From Bradyrhizobium oligotrophicum S58 (lineage in GTDB: Bacteria > Pseudomonadota > Alphaproteobacteria > Rhizobiales > Xanthobacteraceae), in NCBI RefSeq assembly GCF_000344805.1, contig NC_020453.1, forward strand, positions 5,303,001-5,367,000: DNA of 64,000 nucleotides, in the 5' to 3' direction. This document shows positions 29,275 to 38,247 of the stretch, in pieces; the stretch's first letter is position 1, and each line of letters opens with the position of its first letter. Position numbers and translations under genes: made by a program. A model generated the notes under the pieces. It saw only the letters and a list, made by a program, of their open reading frames with translations, was not told the origin of the DNA and searched no databases.

Positions 29275-29879
29275 CAGACGCGCCCCTTCGTCCGCGCCAG
29301 CGCCTCGCGGATCAGTGGCAGGCGATCATTGCCGAAATACATGTCGGTCGCATCGAGGAAGATCGTCGGCGAACCGAAGCCGCCGCGCTTGACGACCTCC
29401 TCGGTGTTGATGCGCAGCTGATCCTTGATGCCCTGCTGCGCGATGCCCTCGAAGAACGCCTGCGGATCGATGCCGACTCTGCGGCAGACTTCGGTCAACA
29501 CGTCGTCCTTGGAGATGTCCTGGTCCTCGCCCCAATAGATCTCGAACACGGCGCGCGCGAACGGCACCATGTCCTGCCCCAGCCAGATGCAGCCGCGCAT
29601 CGCCTTGACGCTGTTCACCGGAAATACCGTGGGCGGCATCTTGATCTTGAGCCCGGCCGAGCGCGCCCAGTCGCCGAGGTCTTTCAGCGTGTAGGCCGCC
29701 TTGGCCGGCACCGGCGTCTCACGCTGCGCGTAGACGCTGGGATTGACGGTGTTGAAGATGCCGCCGACCAGGATTGGCCGCCAGACGATGTCGGCGCCGA
29801 ACTCGCGTGCGAGCGGCTGGATGTTGTGGAAGGCGAGATAGGTCCAGGGGCTGGAGCAGTCGAAGAAGAATTCGATCAT
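29274..29879 (-). CDS. 2-hydroxychromene-2-carboxylate isomerase-like (DsbA-fold)
   Basis: A 201-residue member of the DsbA-like kappa-class GST/HCCA isomerase family. It opens with IEFFFDCSSPWTYLAFHNI, where the Ser of SSPWTYLA is the usual glutathione-binding residue, and has PPTVFPVNSVKAMRG near residue 82 and GGFGSPTIFLDATDMYFGNDRL near 165. Known relatives isomerise hydroxychromene carboxylate in naphthalene breakdown using glutathione. No other naphthalene genes are near, so the natural substrate may differ. It is coupled to the quinone oxidoreductase gene, which hints at detoxification of an aromatic or quinone compound. Confidence 0.88.
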   Translation of the reverse strand: MIEFFFDCSSPWTYLAFHNIQPLAREFGADIVWRPILVGGIFNTVNPSVYAQRETPVPAKAAYTLKDLGDWARSAGLKIKMPPTVFPVNSVKAMRGCIWLGQDMVPFARAVFEIYWGEDQDISKDDVLTEVCRRVGIDPQAFFEGIAQQGIKDQLRINTEEVVKRGGFGSPTIFLDATDMYFGNDRLPLIREALARTKGRV

Positions 29880-29949
29880 CGGGTGTCCTCAATATCTCTA
29901 TGAGATCGTCGAGAGCGTAGCGGAGTCATTCAGCTTGTACGTTGTGGCC

Positions 29950-30053
29950 CCTGGATTGCTTCGCTGCGCTCGCAATGACGGCGGAAAGAGTTGGCGCGCA
30001 CCACTCTCTCCGCCGTCATTGCGAGGAGCGGAGCGAGGAAGCAATCCAGGGGC
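29950..30053. repeat. Two outward-facing half copies of family B
   Basis: CCTGGATTGCTTCGCTGCG...GCAATGACGGCGG and its mirror CCGCCGTCATTGCGAGG...GAAGCAATCCAGG. The halves are in reverse order compared with the other family B copies. Confidence 0.85.
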
Positions 30054-30111
30054 TGCGACAACGGTCTAGATGGTTTTTCGGCGACGCCCCTCGCACAGCC
30101 GTAGAGCTCGC

Positions 30112-30816
30112 TCACGATCTCCCCCTCATCTCCTTCGCCCGCGCGCCGAACATCACGTGGCGCGTCTCGTCGTTGAACGGCTCCTTGACGAATTTGCCGA
30201 TCGCGAGTCCCGCCTGCAGCTTGGGCCGCGCGCGCAGCACCGCGTACCAGCGCTTGATGTTTGGATAGTCGTCGAGCGTGAAGCCCTGCGCCTTGTGGGT
30301 CATCATCCAGGGGAAGCAGGCGATGTCGGCGATCGTGTAGTCGTCTCCCGCAACATAGGCGCCGGTCTTGCCGAGCTGCACGTCGAGCACGTGGAACAGC
30401 CGTGCGACCTCGTCGCGGTAGCGCTGGATCGCATACGGAATCTTCTCGGCAGCATAGAGCGCGAAATGACCGTGCTGGCCCATCATCGGCCCGAGCCCCG
30501 CCATCTGCCACATCACCCATTGGATGACGCGCGAGCGCGCGCGCAGCTCCGATGGCAGGAAGCGGCCGGTCTTATCGGCGAGATAGATCAGGATGGCGCC
30601 GGTCTCGAACACCGGGAACGGCGCACCGCCATCGGCCGGCGCGTGATCGACGATCGCCGGAATCCGGTTGTTGGGGCTGATCGCCAGGAACTCCGGCTTG
30701 AACTGGTCACCGGCGCGAATGTCGACGGGAATGACGGTATAGGGCAGCCCGAGTTCCTCGAGCATGATCGAGACCTTCCAGCCGTTCGGCGTCGGCGCGT
30801 AATGGAGATCGATCAT
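30112..30816 (-). CDS. Glutathione transferase-like protein (YfcG/YghU type)
   Basis: A 234-residue glutathione transferase-fold protein. The thioredoxin-like domain begins IDLHYAPTPNGWKVSIMLEELGLPY; the TPNG motif is that of the E. coli disulfide-bond oxidoreductases YfcG and YghU, where the Thr/Asn side chains contact glutathione. The conserved cis-Pro RIPAIVDH and FETGAILIYLA follow, then an all-helical C-terminal domain (GDDYTIADIACFPWM near residue 160). The ATG at 30816 is preferred over an upstream start at 30933, which would overlap the divergent methionine synthase gene. Confidence 0.9.
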   Translation of the reverse strand: MIDLHYAPTPNGWKVSIMLEELGLPYTVIPVDIRAGDQFKPEFLAISPNNRIPAIVDHAPADGGAPFPVFETGAILIYLADKTGRFLPSELRARSRVIQWVMWQMAGLGPMMGQHGHFALYAAEKIPYAIQRYRDEVARLFHVLDVQLGKTGAYVAGDDYTIADIACFPWMMTHKAQGFTLDDYPNIKRWYAVLRARPKLQAGLAIGKFVKEPFNDETRHVMFGARAKEMRGRS

Positions 30817-30965
30817 GCCTTTTCTTGATCCCTTGCCCGATTCCTGCCGGACCATTATGCCGCGCTGCGGAACATCCGAGGCGGTCTCGTTCTTCTGTAC
30901 CTGAAGGGTAAGCCATGGCAGACAGGCGCTCAAGCCTGACCGCCCCTACGCCGGAGAGTTCGACC

Positions 30966-31988
30966 ATGCTGTTTCCATCGACCATCGCAGGCTCGCTGCC
31001 GAAGCCGGAATGGCTGGCCGAGCCGAACGTGCTGTGGGCCCCGTGGAAGTCGAAGGGCGAGGAGCTTGCGCGCGCCAAGCGCGACGCGACGATCCTGGCG
31101 CTGAAGCTGCAGGAGGATTCCGGCATCGACATCCTCACCGAGGGCGAGCAGTCGCGGCAGCATTTCGTGCACGGCTTCCTCGAGCGTGTCGAAGGCATCG
31201 ACTTCGCGCACAAGGTCGAGATGGGAATCCGCAAGGATCGCTACAAGGCGATGGTGCCGCAGGTCGTGGCCCCGCTGTCGCTGAAGGGCCGCGTGCATGG
31301 CGACGAGGCGCGGATCGCGCGCACGCACACCACGCGGGCCGTGAAGTTCACCCTGCCCGGCCCGATGACGATCATCGACACCATCGCCGACAACTACTAT
31401 GGCGACCGCGTCAAGATGGCGTTCGCGTTTGCCGAGCTGCTGAACCAGGAAGCCAAGGCGCTGCACGACGACGGCATCGACATGATCCAGTTCGACGAGC
31501 CGGCCTTCAACGTCTACATGGACGAGGTGCGCGACTGGGGCATCAAGGCACTGGAGCGCGCCGCCGAGGGGCTGACCTGCCCGACCGCGGTCCACATCTG
31601 CTACGGCTACGGTATCAAGGCCAACACCGACTGGAAGGAGACGCTGGGCGGCGAGTGGCGGCAGTATGAGGAGACCTTCCCGGTCATCGACGCCAGCACG
31701 ATCCAGCAGGTCGCGGTCGAGTGCCGCAATTCGAAGGTGCCGATCGAGCTGCTCGGCCTGCTCAAGAACAAGATCGTGCAGGCCGGTGTTATCGATGTCG
31801 CCAGCGACGAGATCGAGACCGCTGAGGACGTCTGCAAGACCATCGAGGACGTCATGAAGGTGGTGCCGAAAGAGAACATCATCGCCACGACCAATTGCGG
31901 CATGGCACCGATGCGGCGCGAGGTCGCCGAGGCCAAGCTGATGGCGCTCGGCACCGGCGCGAAGCTGGCGCGGCAGCGGTTCGCCTGA
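30966..31988 (+). CDS. Cobalamin-independent methionine synthase, MetE C-terminal core
   Basis: A 340-residue protein containing only the catalytic C-terminal TIM barrel of MetE. It begins MLFPSTIAGSLPKPEWL. Zinc-binding candidates are the His and Cys of TAVHICYGYG near residue 210, a Glu further on, and the Cys of IATTNCGMAPMRR near 314. The N-terminal half of MetE, which binds polyglutamyl folate, is absent; core-only proteins of this kind are known as folate-independent methionine synthases, and the methyl donor here is unknown. I chose ATG 30966 (GGAGAG upstream) because the protein family starts there; ATG 30915 is in frame with AAGGGTAAG before it. Confidence 0.88.
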   Translation: MLFPSTIAGSLPKPEWLAEPNVLWAPWKSKGEELARAKRDATILALKLQEDSGIDILTEGEQSRQHFVHGFLERVEGIDFAHKVEMGIRKDRYKAMVPQVVAPLSLKGRVHGDEARIARTHTTRAVKFTLPGPMTIIDTIADNYYGDRVKMAFAFAELLNQEAKALHDDGIDMIQFDEPAFNVYMDEVRDWGIKALERAAEGLTCPTAVHICYGYGIKANTDWKETLGGEWRQYEETFPVIDASTIQQVAVECRNSKVPIELLGLLKNKIVQAGVIDVASDEIETAEDVCKTIEDVMKVVPKENIIATTNCGMAPMRREVAEAKLMALGTGAKLARQRFA

Positions 31989-32660
31989 ATCAGGTGCGGG
32001 TTCAGACCCGCGGCGAGGGCGTCGACGGCTCGCCGCGCCCGTCTCGAAGCAATGACGCCTGCCGAGATCGACAGGGGCCTGCGCGCATCGTGCGCGGGGC
32101 CATGACACCATCCTCAATGGCGATCGCGCCGGGAGGCGACGCACAAGTGATTCCAGAGTGACGGAAACAGCGCATCCGCGGTGAGCACCCTCACCATGCG
32201 ATTCGTTGCGACAGCACGTCCGCGCCTTTGCCGCCGCTGCACGACGCCGCCAACATCGCCTCAGTCTTTCATATGCACTCTTCTGTTGTTTTGCGGCAGA
32301 CCGCGACCATCATCAATCACGGACGGCCGATGGAAACATCGCCTTTTGGTAGCAACTTACCGGATACACAACATTCCACAAGGCAGGGCCGCGCAAGGCA
32401 AGGCTACGCAAGGAAGGCAACCAGCCCGCGCGGATTGGAGGGATGATCTGCAGAGGCAGACGATTGCGCCCGGAATCCAGCACGACGTCGTCGCCCGCCT
32501 GCAGCGCACGCAGCGTCGCGCGTGGCGTGAGCAGCGGCACATCAAGGTGAGCCGCGAACAGCGGCACGTCGATGGACTTGGCTGATCTCATCGATGTCGG
32601 TTGCCCGATCAGCGCGGGCAACCATCGAGCAGCATGCGACTGACGTCGAAGGTCGGCGCC
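31989..32660. other. Intergenic, no gene seen
   Basis: About 670 bases between convergent genes. Frames of 60-130 codons exist but have no recognisable domain and no good ribosome-binding site. GCAAGGCAAGGCTACGCAAGG (near 32394-32414) is a short low-complexity run. Confidence 0.5.
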
Positions 32661-34175
32661 TCACGGCTCGCAAAAGTCGAGGTAGCCCAGCAGGACGCTG
32701 TTGCTCAGCGGCCTCGCGTCGCGGCGAAACACGCCGAAGCCATCGGAGGATCCGCCGGGGTTGGTGTTGCCCTCGATCGTGACGATGTTGTCGCCGCTCA
32801 CCTCGATCACCAGGCCGGCGTGCCCCTTGCCGCCGCCGAGATCGAGCGCGAAGATCATGCCGGGCTTGACCGTCTGCGCGCTGACCTCGGACTTGTGCAC
32901 GATCTGCGCATCGGTGCGGCGCGCCAGGGTCCACAGGGCGATGACGCCGGCGGTCTTCGGCAGCGGGTTTTCGATGCCCTTGATCTTCGCCGCCTGGTTG
33001 AACACCCAATAGAGGAAGCAGACGCACCACGGGAAGCTGTCGGTGGTCGGATCGAGCCCGGCGGTGCGGATGTAGACGTCGACCTCCGGCCCGCGGTTCG
33101 AGCCCCGCGGCTGCTCGACGACACCGATCTGGGAGGCCGCGATATCGATCACGAGCTGACGGATCGACGCGTTGCGATCGAAGTCGGCCGAGTTGAAGAC
33201 CGCGCCCGGACCGAACAGCGCCGCCCATGTGGCGGCATCGACCTCGCCCGTGATCTGCAGCGGCTGGCCGTTGGGTGTCGAGTTGCGGGCCTGGAAGTGG
33301 AAGACGGCATTCTGGGTGCCCTCGCCGAAATCGCCGTCGACCACCAGAGGGCCGAAGCGAAGCTCGTTGAGCCTGTTCTGCACGGCCTTGACGCTGGCTG
33401 ATCCGAACTGGCCACGATGCAATGGCTGGCCCGGAAACGACGGGGCTGCGGGAAAGTCGAGCTCAGCCGGAGCAGCATCGGCGGCCGGCGCCATCGCGGG
33501 AGCCACAGCGTCTGCGACGGCCTGGGGCTGCGCCGCCTGACCGAGCAGGAAGCCGCCGAAGTCGGGAAGCTCGAGATTGAGCTGATCCGGATCGACATCG
33601 TCATCGAAGTTGCAGAAATGCCTGACCGGCATGCCCTGGAGAATATTCCAGCGCCGCGAGGCATTGAACTGGGCCGTGCCGCGAAATCCGGTCGACTGCG
33701 ACAGCCAGGTCAGCTGCACCAGGCCGGCGTCGAGCAGCGTCCTGCAGACCGCGCCAGAGCTGTAGACTCCGATGCGGTAGGGACGGCCGGCCCGCTCAAA
33801 GGCCGCGGCGATGGCTTCGAAATGCGGCCGGATGGCGATGCTGACATCGGCTTCGGTCGCATCGAAATCGGCCGAGAAGTAGATCGCCGAGCCCGCCGGC
33901 TGGCCGATGACGTGCTGCGCGTAGTCGAGCGCGTCTTCCGCTTCCTGCTTGCCTTTGATGGCGCTGAAATCGGCGCGCAGGCGATGGCGGATTTGATAGA
34001 CGGGCCAGATCCGGATCCCCGCCGCGGACAGCGCTCGCGCCTCATCCGGCTTGAGGATCTTGGGGTTGGAGCGGTTGCGAGTGTAGTAGCGTCCGATTGC
34101 GGTGATGCCCTGCGCCCTCATGCAAGGGACCATGCGGGTCGAGGTCTGGTTGGTGTCGAGCGCAACAAAGGCCAT
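32661..34175 (-). CDS. DUF1906 glycoside hydrolase-like + peptidoglycan-binding + CHAP protein
   Basis: A 504-residue three-domain protein. Residues about 2-195 are a DUF1906 (Rv2525c-like glycoside hydrolase-like) TIM barrel: FVALDTNQ, IGRYYTRN, IYFSADFDATEAD, IGVYSSGAV and LSQSTGF. A Pro/Ala linker follows. Residues about 258-325 form a PG_binding_1 repeat (SVKAVQNRLNELRFGPLVVDGDFGEGTQNAV). Residues about 345-500 look like an amidase of the CHAP type, with the catalytic Cys in DSFPWCVCFLYWVF and His in GGKGHAGLVIEV. The set suggests degradation of peptidoglycan by both glycan and peptide cleavage. There is no obvious signal peptide, so export would need another route such as a phage-type or type VI system, or lysis. 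Confidence 0.85.
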   Translation of the reverse strand: MAFVALDTNQTSTRMVPCMRAQGITAIGRYYTRNRSNPKILKPDEARALSAAGIRIWPVYQIRHRLRADFSAIKGKQEAEDALDYAQHVIGQPAGSAIYFSADFDATEADVSIAIRPHFEAIAAAFERAGRPYRIGVYSSGAVCRTLLDAGLVQLTWLSQSTGFRGTAQFNASRRWNILQGMPVRHFCNFDDDVDPDQLNLELPDFGGFLLGQAAQPQAVADAVAPAMAPAADAAPAELDFPAAPSFPGQPLHRGQFGSASVKAVQNRLNELRFGPLVVDGDFGEGTQNAVFHFQARNSTPNGQPLQITGEVDAATWAALFGPGAVFNSADFDRNASIRQLVIDIAASQIGVVEQPRGSNRGPEVDVYIRTAGLDPTTDSFPWCVCFLYWVFNQAAKIKGIENPLPKTAGVIALWTLARRTDAQIVHKSEVSAQTVKPGMIFALDLGGGKGHAGLVIEVSGDNIVTIEGNTNPGGSSDGFGVFRRDARPLSNSVLLGYLDFCEP

Positions 34176-34330
34176 CTGATGCTCTCCCGGTTCATCGGCG
34201 CGTTTCCCGTGACATCGCTGGGCTGGCGATGGATGGCGCGCCGCGCCACGCTATCGCAACCGTGGCGGGAGCAGTGTGAAGCCGTTCACAGACTCGATCG
34301 GCGATGACGAACGCTCGGAAGATCGATCAG

Positions 34331-34963
34331 TCAGCTGATCTGGCCGCTCGGCCGCGGTCGATCGTGCAGGACCGGACGATAGCCGGCGCGCAGCGCCCGG
34401 ACCGTCGACGGTGGTGTCAGCAGCAGCGCGGCACCGAGGTCGTCGCGCGCCGCGCCATAGCCGGCGAACGACCACTGCAGCGCCCTGCCCTGCAGGATCA
34501 CGTAGCTCTCGCCGCCCGCCTGCACCATCGCACCGTCAGGCAGCTCATGCAGGTGCGAAGGCAACGGATGCAGCCGCTTGCGGCCGTGGTCCAGCCGCTC
34601 GCGATGCAGCACCTTGTCGATCTCTGCGGCGCGAACACCGCTGACACCATTGCCCTCTTCCCACGCATCGCGGAAGCGTGTGGCATCGTCGCGGCGGCAA
34701 TAGAAGCAGGGCCGATGGCCGGCAGCAAAGGCGGTGGCCTCGTCGAGGAAGAACAGCTCGGTCCAGCTGCGCTGCGCCATCACCTCGCGGCGTTTGCCGC
34801 GGAAGTCGCACAGGCAGACCAGCCAGGCGGGGCTCGACCAGCGCTTCCGCAGCAGCGTCTTCGTCGCCGGATCATGGATGATGCCGCGATTGCCGGTGAA
34901 CAGGCCGCGATGCAGCGTGGCGACGATGTCGCCTGATGGCGTGACGCGGTTCTGCAGCGGCAT
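34331..34963 (-). CDS. Conserved protein of unknown function with a CFYCRR motif
   Basis: A 210-residue soluble protein I cannot assign. Visible motifs are WLVCLCDFRGKRREVM near residue 47, FFLDEATAFAAGHRPCFYCRRDDATRFRDAW near 70-100, and a C-terminal GRALQWSFAGYG. The four cysteines (CLC and CFYC) could bind a metal, and GHRPCFYCRR recalls zinc-ribbon or Ada-like cysteine clusters, but the fold is not evident. It stands between the CHAP protein and gpt on the same strand, separated from gpt by a palindromic repeat. Confidence 0.7.
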   Translation of the reverse strand: MPLQNRVTPSGDIVATLHRGLFTGNRGIIHDPATKTLLRKRWSSPAWLVCLCDFRGKRREVMAQRSWTELFFLDEATAFAAGHRPCFYCRRDDATRFRDAWEEGNGVSGVRAAEIDKVLHRERLDHGRKRLHPLPSHLHELPDGAMVQAGGESYVILQGRALQWSFAGYGAARDDLGAALLLTPPSTVRALRAGYRPVLHDRPRPSGQIS

Positions 34964-34993
34964 GGCGAGCCTTCGGCTGGCGAACAGCGAATG

Positions 34994-35048
34994 GGGAGTA
35001 GCGAATAGCGAACGGCTCGCCCACCCGGATTCCCTATTCGCTACTCCC
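34994..35048. repeat. Palindromic repeat, family E
   Basis: GGGAGTAGCGAATAG (34994-35008) and its exact reverse complement CTATTCGCTACTCCC (35034-35048) around a 25-base centre. Flanks on both sides extend the symmetry imperfectly. Confidence 0.85.
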
Positions 35049-35067
35049 TACTCGCCACTCGCCCGGC

Positions 35068-35589
35068 TCACGCCGCGCCATCGCGCAGCGGCGGCGCGAA
35101 CGACAGCGCGGTGTCCCAGGGGAAGAAGATCCAGGTGTCCTGCGACACCTCGGTGATGAAGGTGTCGACCAGCGGCCGGCCCTTCGGCTTGGCGTAGACG
35201 GTGGCGAAATGGGCGTCGGGCAGCATCTCGCGCACCAGCTGCGCGGTCTTGCCGGTGTCGACGAGATCGTCGACGATCAGGAGCCCCTTGCCGGTGCCGC
35301 TACCGAGCTTGAGCGTGTCCTCGGAGATCGCCTTCAGGACGTTCAATTCGCCCTGCCGGGTGTGATCGTAGCTCGCGACACCCACGGTATCGATCACGCG
35401 CACGCCGAGCTCGCGCGCCACGATCGCGGCCGGCACTAGCCCGCCGCGAGTGATGGCGATGATGGCCGCAAACGGGCCAGCCTCGTTGAGCCGCCAGGTC
35501 AGCGCCCGGCAGTCGCGGTGAAACTGGTCCCAGGACACCGGAAAGGCCCGGCCTGCCCGCTCCTCTGCGCTCAACGTCTTGTCCGCCAT
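35068..35589 (-). CDS. gpt: Xanthine phosphoribosyltransferase
   Basis: A 173-residue purine salvage enzyme that makes XMP (and GMP) from xanthine or guanine and PRPP. The PRPP-binding motif [14 protein letters not shown] lies near residues 103-116, preceded by the [21 protein letters not shown] segment near 42. The C-terminal hood [19 protein letters not shown] corresponds to the purine-binding region of Gpt (WVVQPWDM in E. coli). Length is slightly above the 152 residues of E. coli Gpt because of an N-terminal extension. Cytoplasmic or peripheral to the inner membrane. Confidence 0.93.
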   Translation of the reverse strand: MADKTLSAEERAGRAFPVSWDQFHRDCRALTWRLNEAGPFAAIIAITRGGLVPAAIVARELGVRVIDTVGVASYDHTRQGELNVLKAISEDTLKLGSGTGKGLLIVDDLVDTGKTAQLVREMLPDAHFATVYAKPKGRPLVDTFITEVSQDTWIFFPWDTALSFAPPLRDGAA

Positions 35590-35627
35590 TGCTCTCGTCC
35601 GTGGCTCTTTTGAAAGTTACACCTGCT

Positions 35628-36365
35628 TTAGCGCGTCACGTTGAGCCCGGCGAGCATCTCCTTCACGGCCGCCATCGCGGCGGCCAGCTTGTCGGCATCG
35701 CGCGAGCGCACCACGAGATGCGTGTTCGGCTTCTGGTCCTCGTCGGTGAAGGGATAGCTGCCGATGATGGTGTCCGGGTGCGCCTTGGCGATCTCGCGCA
35801 AGGGGCCGCCGATGTCGCCCTCGCGCGCATTGGCGCGGACGGTCTCCGACAGCATCCGCACGCCCGATTTCAGCTTCGGCGCCACGATGTCCATCATCGC
35901 CTGCATGATCGAGGGTACGCCGGCCATGACGATGACGTTGCCGAGCTTGAAGCCGGGCGCCAGGATGGTGGCGCTCTGGATCAGCTCGGCGCCATCGGGG
36001 ATGCGCGCCATCCGCAGCCGCGCCTCGTTGAGCTCCTGCTCGCTCCAGCGCTCGCGGAAGCGCGCCACCACCTCGGGATGGTGGTCGATGCCGACGCCGA
36101 ATGCCTTGGCGATCGAGTCGGCCGTGATGTCGTCATGGGTCGGGCCGATGCCGCCGGTCGTGAACACATAGGTGTAGCGGTGCCGCAGCGCGTCGAGCGC
36201 GGCGATGATGTCGCCCTCGTCGTCCGAGACCACCCGGACCTCCTTGAGGTCGATGCCGAGATTGGTCAGGTATTCGGCGATGAAGCCGATGTTCTTGTCC
36301 TTGGTCCGGCCGGACAGGATCTCGTCGCCGATGACCAGCAATCCCGCGGTGACGATGTCGCTCAT
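35628..36365 (-). CDS. CinA-like molybdopterin-binding (MoaB/Mog-fold) protein
   Basis: A 245-residue protein with the N-terminal domain of competence/damage-inducible protein A. Motifs are LLVIGDEILSGRTKDKN near residue 8, VFTTGGIGPTHDDITADSIAKAFG near 65, GAELIQSATILAPGFKLGNVIVMAGVPSIMQAM near 135. The C-terminal nicotinamide mononucleotide deamidase domain of full-length CinA is absent, so pyrophosphatase activity on ADP-ribose-type nucleotides is the likelier role. I chose ATG 36365, preceded on the minus strand by a GAGGAGAAG run. It lies 38 bases upstream of gpt and may be cotranscribed with it. Confidence 0.88.
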   Translation of the reverse strand: MSDIVTAGLLVIGDEILSGRTKDKNIGFIAEYLTNLGIDLKEVRVVSDDEGDIIAALDALRHRYTYVFTTGGIGPTHDDITADSIAKAFGVGIDHHPEVVARFRERWSEQELNEARLRMARIPDGAELIQSATILAPGFKLGNVIVMAGVPSIMQAMMDIVAPKLKSGVRMLSETVRANAREGDIGGPLREIAKAHPDTIIGSYPFTDEDQKPNTHLVVRSRDADKLAAAMAAVKEMLAGLNVTR

Positions 36366-36592
36366 GGCTTCTCCTCGCATCTCCCTCTCTTTTGGCCCGG
36401 GCCGGCGCCAATGTCATCCAGTACGTCACCGGTTATGCCGCGGTTTTGAGCATTGCGCAGCCGGTTTTTCGGGCACGATTTCGGCGCCCGCCGCGAAATG
36501 CCGCTGAGGAATGCATATCGGGCTGGCCCGGGCCTTGCTACCATCATGGGGAGTCATGCAGTGTATGGCGAGGCTGGGACACACGGGCATCT

Positions 36593-38011
36593 ATGGCAGT
36601 TGCGTTCGACGAGATGAACGAGCCGGGCGGCGAAGTCCGTCAGGCCTATCATGAACTGTCGCGGTGGCTGAAGGAAACGCCGCCGGACGCGCTGGAATAT
36701 CGCCGTCAGGAGGCGGAGCTGCTGTTCCGGCGGATCGGCATCACCTTCGCGGTCTATGGCGAGGCGGAGGCGCAGGAGCGGCTGATCCCGTTCGACGTCA
36801 TTCCGCGCATCCTGTCGGCTAAGGAATGGACGTTGCTGGAAAAGGGGCTGAAGCAGCGCGTCAAGGCGCTGAACATGTTCCTGCGCGACATCTATCACGG
36901 CCGCGACATCCTGCGCGCCAATGTCGTCCCGGATGACCTGATTTTCCAGAACCCGGTCTTCCGGCCCGAGATGAACGGCCAGGACGTCCCGCACGACGTC
37001 TATGTCCACATCGCCGGCATCGACATCGTCCGCGTCGACGCCAACGACTTCATCGTGCTGGAGGACAATGCGCGCACGCCGTCCGGCGTATCCTACATGC
37101 TGGAAAACCGCGAAATCATGATGCGGCTGTTTCCGGACCTGTTCGCGCGCCACCGCGTCGCGCCGGTCGAGCGCTATCCGGACGAATTGCTGTCGTGCTT
37201 GCGCTCGGTCGCGCCGCTCAGCGCCTCGGCCGAGCCGACCGTGGCGCTGATGACGCCCGGCATCTACAATTCCGCCTATTACGAGCACTCGTTCCTGGCC
37301 GACAAGCTCGGCATCGAGCTGGTCGAGGGCCGCGACCTCATCGTCAAGAACGACGAGGTGTTCATGCGCACGACCGAAGGCCTGAAGCGGGTCGACGTGA
37401 TCTACCGCCGCGTCGACGACGACTTCCTCGATCCCCTCACCTTCCGTCCCGATTCGGCGCTCGGCGTGCCCGGCCTGATGTCGGCCTACATGGCCGGTAA
37501 CGTCACGCTCGCCAACGCCGTCGGCACCGGCATCGCCGACGACAAGGCGATCTACTCCTACATGCCGGATATCGTGAAGTTCTATCTCGGCGAGGAGCCG
37601 ATCCTGAAGAACGTGCAGACCTTCCGCTGCCGCGAGCCGCAGGACCTGTCCTATGTGCTCGACCATCTCGGCGAGCTCGTCGTCAAGGAGGTCCACGGCT
37701 CCGGCGGCTATGGCATGCTGATCGGCCCTGCCGCGACCAAGGCCACGATCGAGGCGTTCCGCGACAAGCTGAAGCGCGAGCCGGAGGGCTTCATCGCGCA
37801 GCCGACGCTCGCGCTGTCAACGTGCCCGACCTGCGTCACGGCGGGGCTTGCCCCGCGGCATGTCGATCTCAGGCCGTTCGTGCTGACCGGCCGCGACCGC
37901 ACCACCATCGTGCCGGGCGGCCTCACCCGCGTGGCGCTGAAGGAAGGCTCGCTGGTGGTGAATTCCAGCCAGGGCGGCGGCACCAAGGACACATGGGTGC
38001 TGGATGAATAG
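36593..38011 (+). CDS. Circularly permuted ATP-grasp protein (Anbu operon)
   Basis: A 472-residue protein of the circularly permuted ATP-grasp type 2 family. Landmarks are RLIPFDVIPRILSAKEWTLLEKGLKQRVKALNMFL (residues about 63-97), VHIAGIDIVRVDANDFIVLEDNARTPSGVSYMLENRE (about 137-175), and near the end VVKEVHGSGGYGMLIGP and the ATP-grasp-like VLKEGSLVVNSSQGGGTKDTWV region. Such enzymes join a carboxylate to an amine through an acyl phosphate. It is the first gene of a conserved four-gene set with alpha-E, transglutaminase and Anbu; comparative work has proposed that the set builds and breaks peptide-like bonds, but the product is unknown. ATG 36593 is the family-typical start; the open frame reaches 36392. 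Confidence 0.92.
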   Translation: MAVAFDEMNEPGGEVRQAYHELSRWLKETPPDALEYRRQEAELLFRRIGITFAVYGEAEAQERLIPFDVIPRILSAKEWTLLEKGLKQRVKALNMFLRDIYHGRDILRANVVPDDLIFQNPVFRPEMNGQDVPHDVYVHIAGIDIVRVDANDFIVLEDNARTPSGVSYMLENREIMMRLFPDLFARHRVAPVERYPDELLSCLRSVAPLSASAEPTVALMTPGIYNSAYYEHSFLADKLGIELVEGRDLIVKNDEVFMRTTEGLKRVDVIYRRVDDDFLDPLTFRPDSALGVPGLMSAYMAGNVTLANAVGTGIADDKAIYSYMPDIVKFYLGEEPILKNVQTFRCREPQDLSYVLDHLGELVVKEVHGSGGYGMLIGPAATKATIEAFRDKLKREPEGFIAQPTLALSTCPTCVTAGLAPRHVDLRPFVLTGRDRTTIVPGGLTRVALKEGSLVVNSSQGGGTKDTWVLDE

Positions 38012-38050
38012 AGGTTGGTTTGCACACATCGAGCCGCTTGCTCGCTGCAA

Positions 38051-38212
38051 CCTCACCCCGCCTGCGGGGGCGCGACGAGCTTCGCTCGCGCTGAGAGGTC
38101 GGATTGCATCGAAAGATGCAATCCGGGTGAGGGGGTACAGGTCTTACAACTCGCACCGCCCGTGCGTCAGCCCCTCACCCCACCCCTCTCCCCGTGAAGA
38201 ACGGGGAGAGGG
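38051..38212. repeat. Two palindromic units in the first Anbu-operon gap (family F)
   Basis: Unit 1 (38051-38135) pairs CCTCACCC with GGGTGAGG and contains GGATTGCATC-GAAA-GATGCAATCC. Unit 2 (38184-38212) is a perfect 12-bp stem CCCTCTCCCCGT / ACGGGGAGAGGG around GAAGA. Confidence 0.85.
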
Positions 38213-38247
38213 AGCGCACCGTCTCCTCCGCACCTCATAGATTGCCC

